From Chitinophaga sp. S165 (GTDB lineage Bacteria; Bacteroidota; Bacteroidia; Chitinophagales; Chitinophagaceae), in contig NZ_QGTG01000008.1 in NCBI RefSeq assembly GCF_003182155.1, positions 352,403 to 416,402 on the forward strand: a stretch of 64,000 nt of DNA. Reading direction: 5' to 3'. Positions within the stretch are counted from its first letter, which is position 1, and every line of letters starts with the position of its first letter. The position numbers were made by a program, and so were the translations under genes. The notes under the pieces are model-generated. The model was given only the letters and a program-made list of their open reading frames with translations, did no database searches and had not been told where the DNA came from. Positions 8,889 through 17,172 of this stretch are shown one piece after another.

Positions 8889-11315
8889 TTAGAATCTGTA
8901 ACCGATCGTCATACGGAAGTTACGGCGAGGCTCCACAATGTAGGAATAGTAGCCGGATGCATTTGCTGGCAGAGATGCTGCAGTCAGCAGTTTACGGTCA
9001 TCCAGTACATTGTTCACGAGCACACCGATGGTATATTTTCCTCTGGCGTAGTTCAGACCAGCATCTGTACGGAAGTAGTTAGGAATGTTAGATTCCTTTG
9101 TGTTTGTTCCTACAGCACGTTCTGCCTGCCATTGGATACCTGCAGAAGCTCCGAAACCTGTCAGTGCGCCATGACCGATACGGTAAGACAACCAACCGTT
9201 GGTAACATGTGCAGCAGTATTCGGTGTAATATTACCTACTGTTGTTGTTGCTTCCGGTTTACCAGGAGCATCTTTTGTTATTTTAGAATCAGTATATGCG
9301 TAATTAATATTAACATTCAAACCTGGTACAATTTCACCGTTGATATCGGCTTCAATACCCTTCGTTACTGTTTCACCCAGTGCAACAGATACCGGAGCGC
9401 CGCGGCTATCATTGATACCAAGACCCACTTTAGCATTCTGACGCGCGATGCGGTAACCGGTCAATGATGCTACCCAACGGCCATTGAAGAATTCTTTCTT
9501 AATACCAGCTTCTATATCATTACCTCTGATAGCCTGGAATGCCTGCAGGTTAGAATCCAGACCTGACTGTGGTACGAATGACTGATCATACAAGGCGTAT
9601 ACAGAAGTTGTTTTATCAATAGAGTAGCTAAGACCTACACGTGGAGAGAATACCTTGTCTTGTATTTCTGCAGCTTTGAATTTACCAACTGTTTCAGCAT
9701 AAGTGAAACGCAGTCCTAGTGATAAGCGCAGTTTGTTATCGAAGAACCCAAGTTCATCCTGTGCATATACAGATGTATAGTTCACAGATGAAATGTAGTT
9801 GCTGGCCCCCGCTCTTGTTCTTACACTTTGTGAACGGTCTATTACAGGAATAGAATCGAATGGAATACCATAAACAGGGTGGTACACATTGAAGATAGAA
9901 TCTTTCAGTCTCAGGTTAGGTTCCAGTGTACGGAAGTCGCCCCAGAACTTTTTGTTACCCATATCAATACCTGCCAGAATTCTGTGACGAACACCGCCGG
10001 TATATTCTTCTCCCGAAAGAGACATCTGTGCGAACCTGTTTTCACCTGCTTCATCACCGATGCTGAAATAACGGTCCATGTCGCCGTTCTCTTTCACGCT
10101 GTTTGCCCACACGCTGTTGGCAACCATGCTAAAGTTGAAATAGGCGACCTGGGCATGCGCCTGCCAATTTTCACTCAGTTGATGGTCTAAATAAACATAG
10201 GCGCTATGGTCTCTGAGTTTTCCTGGCTCCAGTGATGGATCGCCATAGAAGAAGTCATTGCTGATACCTTCATCAAGTAATTTATTCTTGGAGAACTGGT
10301 AGTTACCATTGCCGAGATATTTAGAACCCTGGAAGGTATATTCTACGGTGATGGAAGTTTTATCATCTACCAGGTATTTTAATACCGGAGCAAACAGGTA
10401 ACGGTTGCTATAATTGTATTTGGTATAGAAATCTTTCTGCTGGCCGGCAACGTTCAGTCTGTACAACAGTTTACCATCTTTGCTCAGTTTACCGTCAAAG
10501 TCGAGAGCTGCACGATAAGTGCTGAAGCTACCCATGCTGATGTTGGCAGAGCCTTTAGTGGCGCCGGTAGGTTTTTTGGTAACCACATTATAGAAGCCAC
10601 CAGGTTCGCCTGCAGCCAGCATAAAACCTGCAGGGCCTTTCACGAACTCAATACGCTCGATCATTGCTGCATCTTCAGCTGTAGGGCCCCAGCTTGCTTC
10701 AATATTCATCCCGTTACGGAAAGCAGGGATCTTGGAACCTCTCATGCGGATCTGTGCGTATTGGTTATCCCAGTGACCGACACGGGTGGCGCCACTTACG
10801 TTACGGGTAATACCATCCACGATGTCGAATGTCTGCTGATCGGCCAACAGGCTGGCGGAGATCACCTGGATATTCTGTGGTATTTCCAGTATGGGTGTTT
10901 TCAGACGAAGAGATCCTGATACAGCTTCCGTTTTATATTTATTTCTGGCGCTGTTGATGATCACTTCCTGTAGCTGCTGGTTGGTAGCTTCCAGCTGTAC
11001 AGTAACATTTACGATCTCATCCTGCACAACGTCTACTTCTTTTGTAACAACTTTATAACCGATCAGCATTACCTGCAGCGTGTAATGACCGGGATGCATT
11101 CTCTTAAATAAAAATTCTCCTTTTTCATTGGTCACAGTACCTCTGTTCTTTTCTTTGATCTGTACTGCTACGTAGGCGGCAGGGGTGCCATCTCCGGTTA
11201 CAACAGTTCCTTTAATAGCAGAAAGAGGATCATCGATAGAGAAAGCCGGTTTGGCGATGAACATAAAACATAATAGACACAACAATCCTGTCAGTTGGTT
11301 AAATTTAGTACGCAT
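8889..11315 (-). CDS. TonB-dependent siderophore-type receptor
   Basis: An 808-residue outer-membrane receptor. Signal peptide at about 1-26 (ending KPAFS); carboxypeptidase-D-like domain at about 32-115 (IKGTVVTGDGTPAAYVAVQI); plug at about 130-280 with the ferrisiderophore-receptor hallmarks IPQNIQVIS, RMRGS and IEFVKGPAGFMLAAGEPGG; then a 22-stranded barrel ending in IGYRF. It differs from SusC in size and in the siderophore-type plug, and has no SusD partner. The likely cargo is a ferric siderophore, inferred from family only. A TAATTTTG box on the minus strand (11359-11366) lies 43 bp upstream of the ATG; the nearest TTTG is 25 bp away, slightly too far. Confidence 0.92.
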   Translation of the reverse strand: MRTKFNQLTGLLCLLCFMFIAKPAFSIDDPLSAIKGTVVTGDGTPAAYVAVQIKEKNRGTVTNEKGEFLFKRMHPGHYTLQVMLIGYKVVTKEVDVVQDEIVNVTVQLEATNQQLQEVIINSARNKYKTEAVSGSLRLKTPILEIPQNIQVISASLLADQQTFDIVDGITRNVSGATRVGHWDNQYAQIRMRGSKIPAFRNGMNIEASWGPTAEDAAMIERIEFVKGPAGFMLAAGEPGGFYNVVTKKPTGATKGSANISMGSFSTYRAALDFDGKLSKDGKLLYRLNVAGQQKDFYTKYNYSNRYLFAPVLKYLVDDKTSITVEYTFQGSKYLGNGNYQFSKNKLLDEGISNDFFYGDPSLEPGKLRDHSAYVYLDHQLSENWQAHAQVAYFNFSMVANSVWANSVKENGDMDRYFSIGDEAGENRFAQMSLSGEEYTGGVRHRILAGIDMGNKKFWGDFRTLEPNLRLKDSIFNVYHPVYGIPFDSIPVIDRSQSVRTRAGASNYISSVNYTSVYAQDELGFFDNKLRLSLGLRFTYAETVGKFKAAEIQDKVFSPRVGLSYSIDKTTSVYALYDQSFVPQSGLDSNLQAFQAIRGNDIEAGIKKEFFNGRWVASLTGYRIARQNAKVGLGINDSRGAPVSVALGETVTKGIEADINGEIVPGLNVNINYAYTDSKITKDAPGKPEATTTVGNITPNTAAHVTNGWLSYRIGHGALTGFGASAGIQWQAERAVGTNTKESNIPNYFRTDAGLNYARGKYTIGVLVNNVLDDRKLLTAASLPANASGYYSYIVEPRRNFRMTIGYRF

Positions 11316-11585
11316 ATGAGCTGATTAGGCGATGAATAGAAATATTGTAAACGCGCCGCAAAATTAAGGGGCGGCACAGGAGATGGTTTATCAAATTGGG
11401 AAAATGGTTTGCGCAATGCGGAAAAAATGAAATGATATGTTAAAGTTTTTAATGTGGCTTTGACGCTGTAGGATCAGCCACTGATAAGGGTTATTTGAAA
11501 TTTGCAAGTAATGGATTGATATCCTCAAGGATGGATCCTGCATCCTGTCCGAACTTTGTTCCATCAAGATAAAAAAAATATAAAG

Positions 11586-12350
11586 ATGGAAAACAAGAGC
11601 AAAATAGCTTTGATAACCGGCGGTAGCCGTGGTTTGGGAAGAGACATGGCGATCAGGATCGCGGAAAAGGGTATTGATGTGATCATCACCTACATTAGCC
11701 GGGAGGAAGACGCCCGTAACGTGGTAAAACTGGTGCAGGAGAAAGGTCGCAAGGCCGCAGCACTGCAACTGAATGCAGGTGACGTAAATAGCTTTGATGT
11801 TTTTTTCACGCAGTTGAAGGCCGTATTAAAGGATACTTTCAACACCGACAGGTTTGACTTTCTGGTCAACAATGCAGGGATCGGCCGTAACGCACCGCTT
11901 GGCGAGGTGTCTGAGCAGATGTTCGATGAACTGTTGAATGTCCACTTTAAGGGCGTGTATTTCCTGACACAAGGGGCTTTAAATTTAATAAATGACGGCG
12001 GCGGTATCATTAACATCTCCTCAGGCCATACCCGCATGACATTAGCCCGGTATTCAGCATATGGATCAATGAAGGCAGCAATAGAGGCATTTACCCGCTA
12101 TCTGGCGGTAGAGCTGGGCCCCCGGGGCATCAGATCAAATGTGATAGCACCAGGGGCCATAGCGACCGACTTCTCAGGAGGTGTTGTAAGGGATAACCCG
12201 GAAGTGAACAAAATGGTAAAGGATATGACGGCACTTGGTCGCGCCGGATTGCCTGAAGACATTGGCGGTGTTGTAGCTTTCTTATGTACGGATGACGCCA
12301 GGTGGATGACTGCTCAACGCATAGAAGTATCCGGTGGAATGCGCCTCTGA
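11586..12350 (+). CDS. SDR family NAD(P)-dependent oxidoreductase
   Basis: 254 residues from the ATG at 11586; an upstream in-frame start at 11556 adds ten residues without the usual SDR start. Classical short-chain dehydrogenase: TGGSRGLG nucleotide-binding motif (11-18), NNAG (95-98), catalytic Ser136 region and Tyr149-x-x-x-Lys153. Cytosolic oxidoreductase acting on an alcohol or ketone of unknown identity. An AraC regulator begins 70 bp after the stop, on the same strand. The gene is divergent from the TonB receptor across a 270-bp region, so a shared control region is possible but not shown. Confidence 0.92.
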   Translation: MENKSKIALITGGSRGLGRDMAIRIAEKGIDVIITYISREEDARNVVKLVQEKGRKAAALQLNAGDVNSFDVFFTQLKAVLKDTFNTDRFDFLVNNAGIGRNAPLGEVSEQMFDELLNVHFKGVYFLTQGALNLINDGGGIINISSGHTRMTLARYSAYGSMKAAIEAFTRYLAVELGPRGIRSNVIAPGAIATDFSGGVVRDNPEVNKMVKDMTALGRAGLPEDIGGVVAFLCTDDARWMTAQRIEVSGGMRL

Positions 12351-12420
12351 CCTGCTGCTGGCAGGAGTCGACCAGAGATCTGATAAAAGTGCTAACTTTA
12401 AGGTAAATGTGGCACTGGAT

Positions 12421-13329
12421 ATGATCTCTAAATCATCTATAGAGGACTTTTATCAGAAATCACAGGCCGAATATCCGGCCGGTATCGAGAAGGAAGTGGG
12501 ACATTTCAATATATTCGAAATAGAGACGCTGTTCGATAAGAAAACAGGTTCCCGCATCATGCCTTACAGCAGAAGATCTTACTACAAGGTTAGTCTGCTC
12601 AAGGGAAAGAGCAGGGCGGAATACGCAGATAAGGTGGTTGATATTCAGGAAGGAGGTTTGATCTTCGCCACACCTAAGATCCCTTATCACTGGGTCCCGG
12701 AGGATGATAACCAGACAGGGATGTTCTTCATTTTCACAGAAGAGTTTTTATCGAGGAATAAAGTAGGGGTTGTACTGGATGATCTGCCGATATTCAAACC
12801 GGGAGCGCTTCCCATATTCGAATTATCACAGGAGGAACGGACGGAACTGGAGTATATATTCAGGAAAATGCAAAAAGAGCTGGCTTCTGATTATATCTAC
12901 AAATTCGACCTGTTGCGTAACCTCATCCTGGAGGTGATTCACTTCGGACAGAAGTTGCAGCCTATGTCCGTGCTGGACCCTGTCCATAGTGCCTCTGAGC
13001 GGATATCTTCTTTATTTGCGGAATTGCTGGAGCGCCAGTTCCCAATAGAGTCTTCACAGCAGCGCCTGATGCTTCGTGCGGCTAAGGATTATGCAGACAG
13101 GCTGGCGGTGCATGTCAATCATCTGAATAAGGTGCTGAAAGAAGTGACAGGGCAAACAACTACCGATATTATCAGTAAACGGATCGTACAGGAAGCAAAG
13201 ATCCTGTTGAAACAAACGGATTGGAGTGTGTCGGAGATTGCTTACACGTTGGGTTTTGACGATCCGGCTCACTTTTCGAACTTCTTCAAGAAACAGGCTT
13301 CTTTTTCGCCGGTAGCATTCAGGTCCTGA
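12421..13329 (+). CDS. AraC family transcriptional regulator
   Basis: 302 residues from the ATG at 12421. An earlier frame start at 12334 would overlap the SDR gene and add unrelated sequence. The N-terminal half is a cupin-like sensing domain (about 15-150). The C-terminal 90 residues carry two helix-turn-helix units, with the typical second unit SVSEIAYTLGFDDPAHFSNFFKK. It probably regulates the preceding SDR gene or the nearby receptor; the inducer is unknown. It ends with a strong terminator at 13351-13385. Confidence 0.9.
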   Translation: MISKSSIEDFYQKSQAEYPAGIEKEVGHFNIFEIETLFDKKTGSRIMPYSRRSYYKVSLLKGKSRAEYADKVVDIQEGGLIFATPKIPYHWVPEDDNQTGMFFIFTEEFLSRNKVGVVLDDLPIFKPGALPIFELSQEERTELEYIFRKMQKELASDYIYKFDLLRNLILEVIHFGQKLQPMSVLDPVHSASERISSLFAELLERQFPIESSQQRLMLRAAKDYADRLAVHVNHLNKVLKEVTGQTTTDIISKRIVQEAKILLKQTDWSVSEIAYTLGFDDPAHFSNFFKKQASFSPVAFRS

Positions 13330-13350
13330 ACAAGGATATAACATCATAAC

Positions 13351-13385
13351 AAAAGCCCTTTTAAGACAATCTTAAAAGGGCTTTT
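13351..13385. terminator. Bidirectional intrinsic terminator
   Basis: A 16-bp stem (AAAAGCCCTTTTAAGA, loop CAA) followed by TTTTTGG. It separates the plus-strand AraC gene from the convergent GNAT gene and has A/T tracts on both sides. Confidence 0.85.
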
Positions 13386-13400
13386 TGGTTGTATGATAAT

Positions 13401-13907
13401 CTAACGGATATTATGCCTCCAATGAAACAAATCGGCCGATTCACCTGTTTTCATAAACCCGTTCTTCTGCAACACAGCATAGGAGGGGGTATTGTCTTTC
13501 AGGGTAGAAGCTATGATGCCCTTAATGCCAGGCTGTTGTGCCGTCCATTCTATCATCGCTTTTACGGCTTCCGTCATGTAGCCTTTCCCACGTTGATGTT
13601 CATAAGTCCCGTAACCGATCTCCACTTCTCCGGCTTCATTTGGCTCACCGACAAAGCAGATGTCGCCGACCATGTTGTTTTCATCCCTGGAAATGATAGT
13701 CCAGAGTGTATAATAAAGATAATTCCGCTGGCTGTCGGCTACATTGGGCAGAATTGCCTGTTCCAAAGCATCTTTAAGGTCCTCTGAAATGGTCATAGAT
13801 ACCGGCTTCAGCTGGAGTTCCGCTTCAAGAGAATGGTCCGCACGAATGTATTTTACCAGTTGATCGTAAGTAAGTGGTTGTATAATGAGTCTTGCTGTCT
13901 GTAACAT
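13401..13907 (-). CDS. GNAT family N-acetyltransferase (RimJ/RimL type)
   Basis: A 168-residue GNAT enzyme. Acetyl-CoA-binding motif A is QRGKGYMTEA (105-114), followed by the helix of the fold and the motif-B segment DNTPSYAVLQKNGFMKTG near the C-terminus. The N-terminus TARLIIQPLTYDQL is typical of RimJ/RimL-like enzymes that acetylate amino groups on proteins or small molecules. The substrate is unknown. It stands alone on the minus strand, convergent with the AraC gene. Confidence 0.88.
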   Translation of the reverse strand: MLQTARLIIQPLTYDQLVKYIRADHSLEAELQLKPVSMTISEDLKDALEQAILPNVADSQRNYLYYTLWTIISRDENNMVGDICFVGEPNEAGEVEIGYGTYEHQRGKGYMTEAVKAMIEWTAQQPGIKGIIASTLKDNTPSYAVLQKNGFMKTGESADLFHWRHNIR

Positions 13908-14224
13908 ATGATTGTGTATAGATCTGGCAATAGGCCAATGCCATCGACTATAATAAAGTGATGTAATGGTCTGATCACAGAACTTTTATTCCGCGCAAAC
14001 TGCCAGGGTTAAGATGAATAATAAAATCGGGAAAGTGATGCAGTCACCATTAGCCAGGAAGGCTATACATGCTGCATTACGCCACAATCATTGTGGTGAC
14101 AGATGAAGAAGAAGTAAGAGATATTTGTTGCATAAAGCGCGAAGATAGCTATAAATTTTCTTACAGACAGCAGAAATTGCATTTCACTACAACAGGAATA
14201 GGGAAAACCAGTTGGTACTACTGG
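13908..14224. other. Intergenic region with one hairpin
   Basis: No supported gene. The plus-strand frame across 14069-14401 overlaps the end of the PepSY-like gene and has no family features. The region ends in an imperfect hairpin (14191-14235; AACAGGAATA with ATTCCTGTT and AACCAGT with ACTGGTT, separated by an internal bulge) that overlaps the stop codon of the PepSY-like gene. It may be a weak terminator for that gene. Confidence 0.4.
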
Positions 14225-14656
14225 TTATTCCTGTTTCCGGAAAGCATTTTTAGGCGATATATTTCCTCGGTCAGTAACGCTGATCACATACCACTTCTTT
14301 GCATCACTCAGCGCAAGCTCATAAGTTGTGCCTTGCTGGTTAGTAACTTCCGTAACTCCCTCAATATGCTTATCATGATACCTTTTCTTCACCGCCGCTA
14401 ACACAGGCAGGGGTAATTCATCTTCCTGGCAGTATCTTAATGAATAAACAAGCGTGCCTTTCTGGTCATACCATATCCTGCACTGTGTATTGTTCCGGAT
14501 AAAAGATACAATATGATAAGCTTCAGATGCTGTCCATCTGATATACTGTGCATCAGGAAATGCAAGATTGAATTGCCGGAGTAATGCATCGCCGGGCGTA
14601 GCAATGGCAGATAGAGAGTATAAGACTGTTGCAACTGCCAGAACAGTCCTTTTCAT
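14225..14656 (-). CDS. Secreted PepSY-like / beta-lactamase-inhibitor-like protein
   Basis: About 143 residues if the ATG at 14656 is used; this gives a classical signal peptide (MKRTVLAVATVLYSLSAIA). In-frame ATGs at 14707 and 14743 are alternatives and would lengthen the n-region. The mature part (FPDAQYIRWTASEAYHIVSF, then a GTLVYSLRYC strand and a second repeat-like half) resembles the periplasmic PepSY-like proteins common in Bacteroidota. Role unknown; such proteins are often found beside regulators. It lies just downstream of the LytTR gene on the same strand, so the two may be co-transcribed. Confidence 0.65.
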   Translation of the reverse strand: MKRTVLAVATVLYSLSAIATPGDALLRQFNLAFPDAQYIRWTASEAYHIVSFIRNNTQCRIWYDQKGTLVYSLRYCQEDELPLPVLAAVKKRYHDKHIEGVTEVTNQQGTTYELALSDAKKWYVISVTDRGNISPKNAFRKQE

Positions 14657-14797
14657 ATTGAAGATGGTAGGAATGGCAGCTAAATAACTGAACAGGTTCC
14701 GTTTCATAGTTTGTAGTTTGATGTGGATAATTTTGTTTTTCATGTTGTAAAAGTAACATGCGCTCAAACTTCAAAATTGTACAAAACGGAACATGCC

Positions 14798-15475
14798 TTA
14801 ACGGGCGTCCATCCACTCGAGGAAGCTGTGTGTTTTTTCCTTGTTGATAAGCAACTTGTCAGGAGCATCAACCACCAACTTAACATGTAACTTCCTTGCC
14901 ATGTAATGTTCTACTTCTTTAATAGCACTGAAATTGACCAGGTATTGCCGGTTAATGCGGAAGAAGTCACTGGGAGAGGCGGTGCATGCTATCTGATCAA
15001 GAGATTGATTTAACATATATTCCTGCTTATCAAAACATGTGAGGAAGGTATAATTGTTTTTAATATAGAAGAACGCGATATTTTCAGTTTTGATCGTAGT
15101 ATATTTCTGATTCCTGAAAACCATATAACTTGTCTTGGGGCCTTGCCTGGGGCATTGTCCGTAGGCATCGGGCGACACTTTTTCCTGAATAAGCGCTTCT
15201 AAGGCCTCGATCTTTTTTATGGCTTCTCTTATATGATCATAGAAATGCAGCATACTGTTTGATCTTTTACGACGGTATTCTTCAAACGGGTAGTCAGTAT
15301 ATGAAGTACCAGTTAAGAGAGAGGTCACACCAGCAATTTTCAGGCTTTCCATAATACGAACATCAGTAAGCTGATTGTTCATAATAGCGAGTCCTGAAAG
15401 GTCATCTGCGAATACTTTTAAATTTTCCATATTGGGGTACTGGTCGATTACATTTGGCTTGAGCTTCATGAACAT
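14798..15475 (-). CDS. LytTR-domain DNA-binding protein with degenerate N-terminal domain
   Basis: A 225-residue protein. The C-terminal half (about 115-222) is a LytTR DNA-binding domain, including the diagnostic FFRINRQYLVN (171-181) and a YIKNNYTFL strand. The N-terminal half (about 18-95) has the spacing of the last part of a response-regulator receiver (strand TSLLTGTSYTDYPFEEY, then a helix) but lacks the phospho-acceptor Asp and the acidic pocket. It is therefore probably not controlled by phosphorylation. A pair of direct repeats with LytTR-like spacing lies about 255 bp upstream (15730-15761). No histidine kinase is adjacent. Confidence 0.85.
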   Translation of the reverse strand: MFMKLKPNVIDQYPNMENLKVFADDLSGLAIMNNQLTDVRIMESLKIAGVTSLLTGTSYTDYPFEEYRRKRSNSMLHFYDHIREAIKKIEALEALIQEKVSPDAYGQCPRQGPKTSYMVFRNQKYTTIKTENIAFFYIKNNYTFLTCFDKQEYMLNQSLDQIACTASPSDFFRINRQYLVNFSAIKEVEHYMARKLHVKLVVDAPDKLLINKEKTHSFLEWMDAR

Positions 15476-16037
15476 TACATTTTTCTGGTGATTTAACTAA
15501 TTGCGATTCGTCCTAAACGATGATGTATCCAAAGATGGTGATTGTCAATGTACATCCTGAACCTATTGGCATAGCGCTGTTTTACGGTTTATAGAACCGG
15601 TATTCAATCAGAATGAACAGCCATAATTATGCTCCTGGTTTTATTTTGACTGACAGAGGTTGGCGTTTCGAATACGAATTATGCGTTTCATTGTTATTGC
15701 TGTAGAAGCATGGTATATGTCCTCTTTTGCTATTAGGTTCAATTTACTTTACTATTAGGTTTATTCAATATAACCATCATCCGGATGGTTTTTCTGTAAG
15801 CACAGCATAAATTTATTCTGAAAAAATAATAATCCAATTGACAGCTATAAAGAAGACAATGTTAACCGTAAAAAAAACCTGTAGATGGAGGGACTAGATA
15901 ACTTCCGGTTTGTTCAACTGTTCAGCTATTGAAAATGTATTGGTAGCTTTGCCAGGTGGCGTGTTGGTTCAGGGTGATGGTTCTTTGGGCCGATTACTAC
16001 CCGGCTCAACTATTAATCTTAAAAAAGACTAAATTAT
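15476..16037. other. Divergent intergenic region
   Basis: 562 bp between the LytTR gene (minus) and the alpha/beta hydrolase (plus). No supported gene. It holds the direct repeats at 15730-15761 and a TAGCTTTG -7-like box at 15944-15951, 86 bp before the hydrolase ATG; no TTG lies at the expected distance from that box. Confidence 0.5.
15730..15761. promoter_or_regulatory. Direct repeat pair, candidate LytTR binding site
   Basis: The 10-mer CTATTAGGTT occurs at 15730-15739 and again at 15752-15761, exactly 22 bp apart start to start. LytTR regulators such as AgrA and ComE bind pairs of about 9-bp direct repeats two helical turns apart, so the spacing fits. The repeat itself is not a known consensus match; assignment to the adjacent LytTR protein is inference. 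Confidence 0.45.
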
Positions 16038-17045
16038 ATGAGATTGTCACTGAAGAATATCTTCATCACGTTATTGTTCCTGCTGTCAGCAAACGCCTTT
16101 CTTTTTTCCCAGGATAAAAGTCATACAATGGAGCAGCAAAAGCCAACACGCAGTAAGTCTTCCGGCAATATAACCAACACGATCTTATACAAAACTGTTA
16201 CTATCGGCAAGTACGATATCTTTTACAGAGAGGGAGGCAGTAGTAATAGGCCGGTTATTCTTTTCCTGCATGGCTTTCCTTCTTCGTCCCGTATGTGGCA
16301 GCCACTGTTGGAAGAACTGTCGGCGAACTATCACGTGATCGCTCCTGACTATATAGGGTTTGGACACAGCAGTCAGCCTTCGGCTGATAGTTTTAAGTAT
16401 ACCTTCGATAATCTGACAGATTACGTAGAAAAATTTATTGCTGAGTTGAAACTGACGAAGTTTATACTTGTACAACAGGATTATGGCGGGCCAATTGGTA
16501 TGCGGATAGCGGAAAGAAATCCTGAAAAGATACAGGCCATCATTGTTCAGAATGCGGTTAGCCATAATGAAGGACTTTCACCTTTATGGGACGCCAGAAA
16601 GGCTTTCTGGGCTGACAGGGAGAAATATAATGAGGCTGTAAAAAAGAACTTCATCAGCTTCGAAGCCACAAAACAAAGACACATCGGAACAACGCCTACA
16701 CCTGAAAAGATTGATCCCGACAGCTATACCGATGAATATCTTTTCCTGAATAAGCCAGGAATGGCAGACATTCAGCTTGACCTGTTCTACGATTATCAGA
16801 ATAACGTCAAATCATATCCTAAATGGCAGGAATGGCTGAAAAAACATCAGCCGAAAATGCAGGTCATATGGGGAAAATTTGATCCGTCTTTTACTGTAGC
16901 GGGGGCCTGGAAGTATAAAGATGATGTGCCGGATGCAGAAGTGCATATTGTTGAAGGCGGCCATTTTGCCCTGGATGAAGCGGAACCTGTCATCCTGGGT
17001 TTAATGCAGAATTTTCTGAAACGGATAACTGGTAATGGAAAATAG
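16038..17045 (+). CDS. Exported alpha/beta hydrolase (Asp-nucleophile type)
   Basis: 335 residues with a signal peptide (about 1-24). The alpha/beta-hydrolase core shows HGFP (78-81, oxyanion region), nucleophile elbow QQDYGG with Asp148, an acid candidate at Asp282 and general base His309 in EGGHF. An Asp nucleophile puts it with haloalkane dehalogenases, fluoroacetate dehalogenases and epoxide hydrolases rather than serine esterases. The substrate is unknown. It is separated from the LytTR gene by a long divergent region and is followed by the Vgr island 127 bp downstream, with no evident functional link. Confidence 0.85.
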   Translation: MRLSLKNIFITLLFLLSANAFLFSQDKSHTMEQQKPTRSKSSGNITNTILYKTVTIGKYDIFYREGGSSNRPVILFLHGFPSSSRMWQPLLEELSANYHVIAPDYIGFGHSSQPSADSFKYTFDNLTDYVEKFIAELKLTKFILVQQDYGGPIGMRIAERNPEKIQAIIVQNAVSHNEGLSPLWDARKAFWADREKYNEAVKKNFISFEATKQRHIGTTPTPEKIDPDSYTDEYLFLNKPGMADIQLDLFYDYQNNVKSYPKWQEWLKKHQPKMQVIWGKFDPSFTVAGAWKYKDDVPDAEVHIVEGGHFALDEAEPVILGLMQNFLKRITGNGK

Positions 17046-17172
17046 TTAATAATAATTTGTAACCCCTTCTAAGCGTTATATAAAAGATAATTAATTGAAT
17101 TGTACGCAATTTAGTATTCCCGATTTCTGAAATTTGCCTATATTAGAATAACCCAAACCCAAAAATTGTTAT

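Noticed and set aside
11391..11768. 125-residue minus-strand frame
   Set aside because: It is antisense to the start of the SDR gene and lacks coding character.
14069..14401. 110-residue plus-strand frame
   Set aside because: It is antisense to the PepSY-like gene over its second half and shows no family features.
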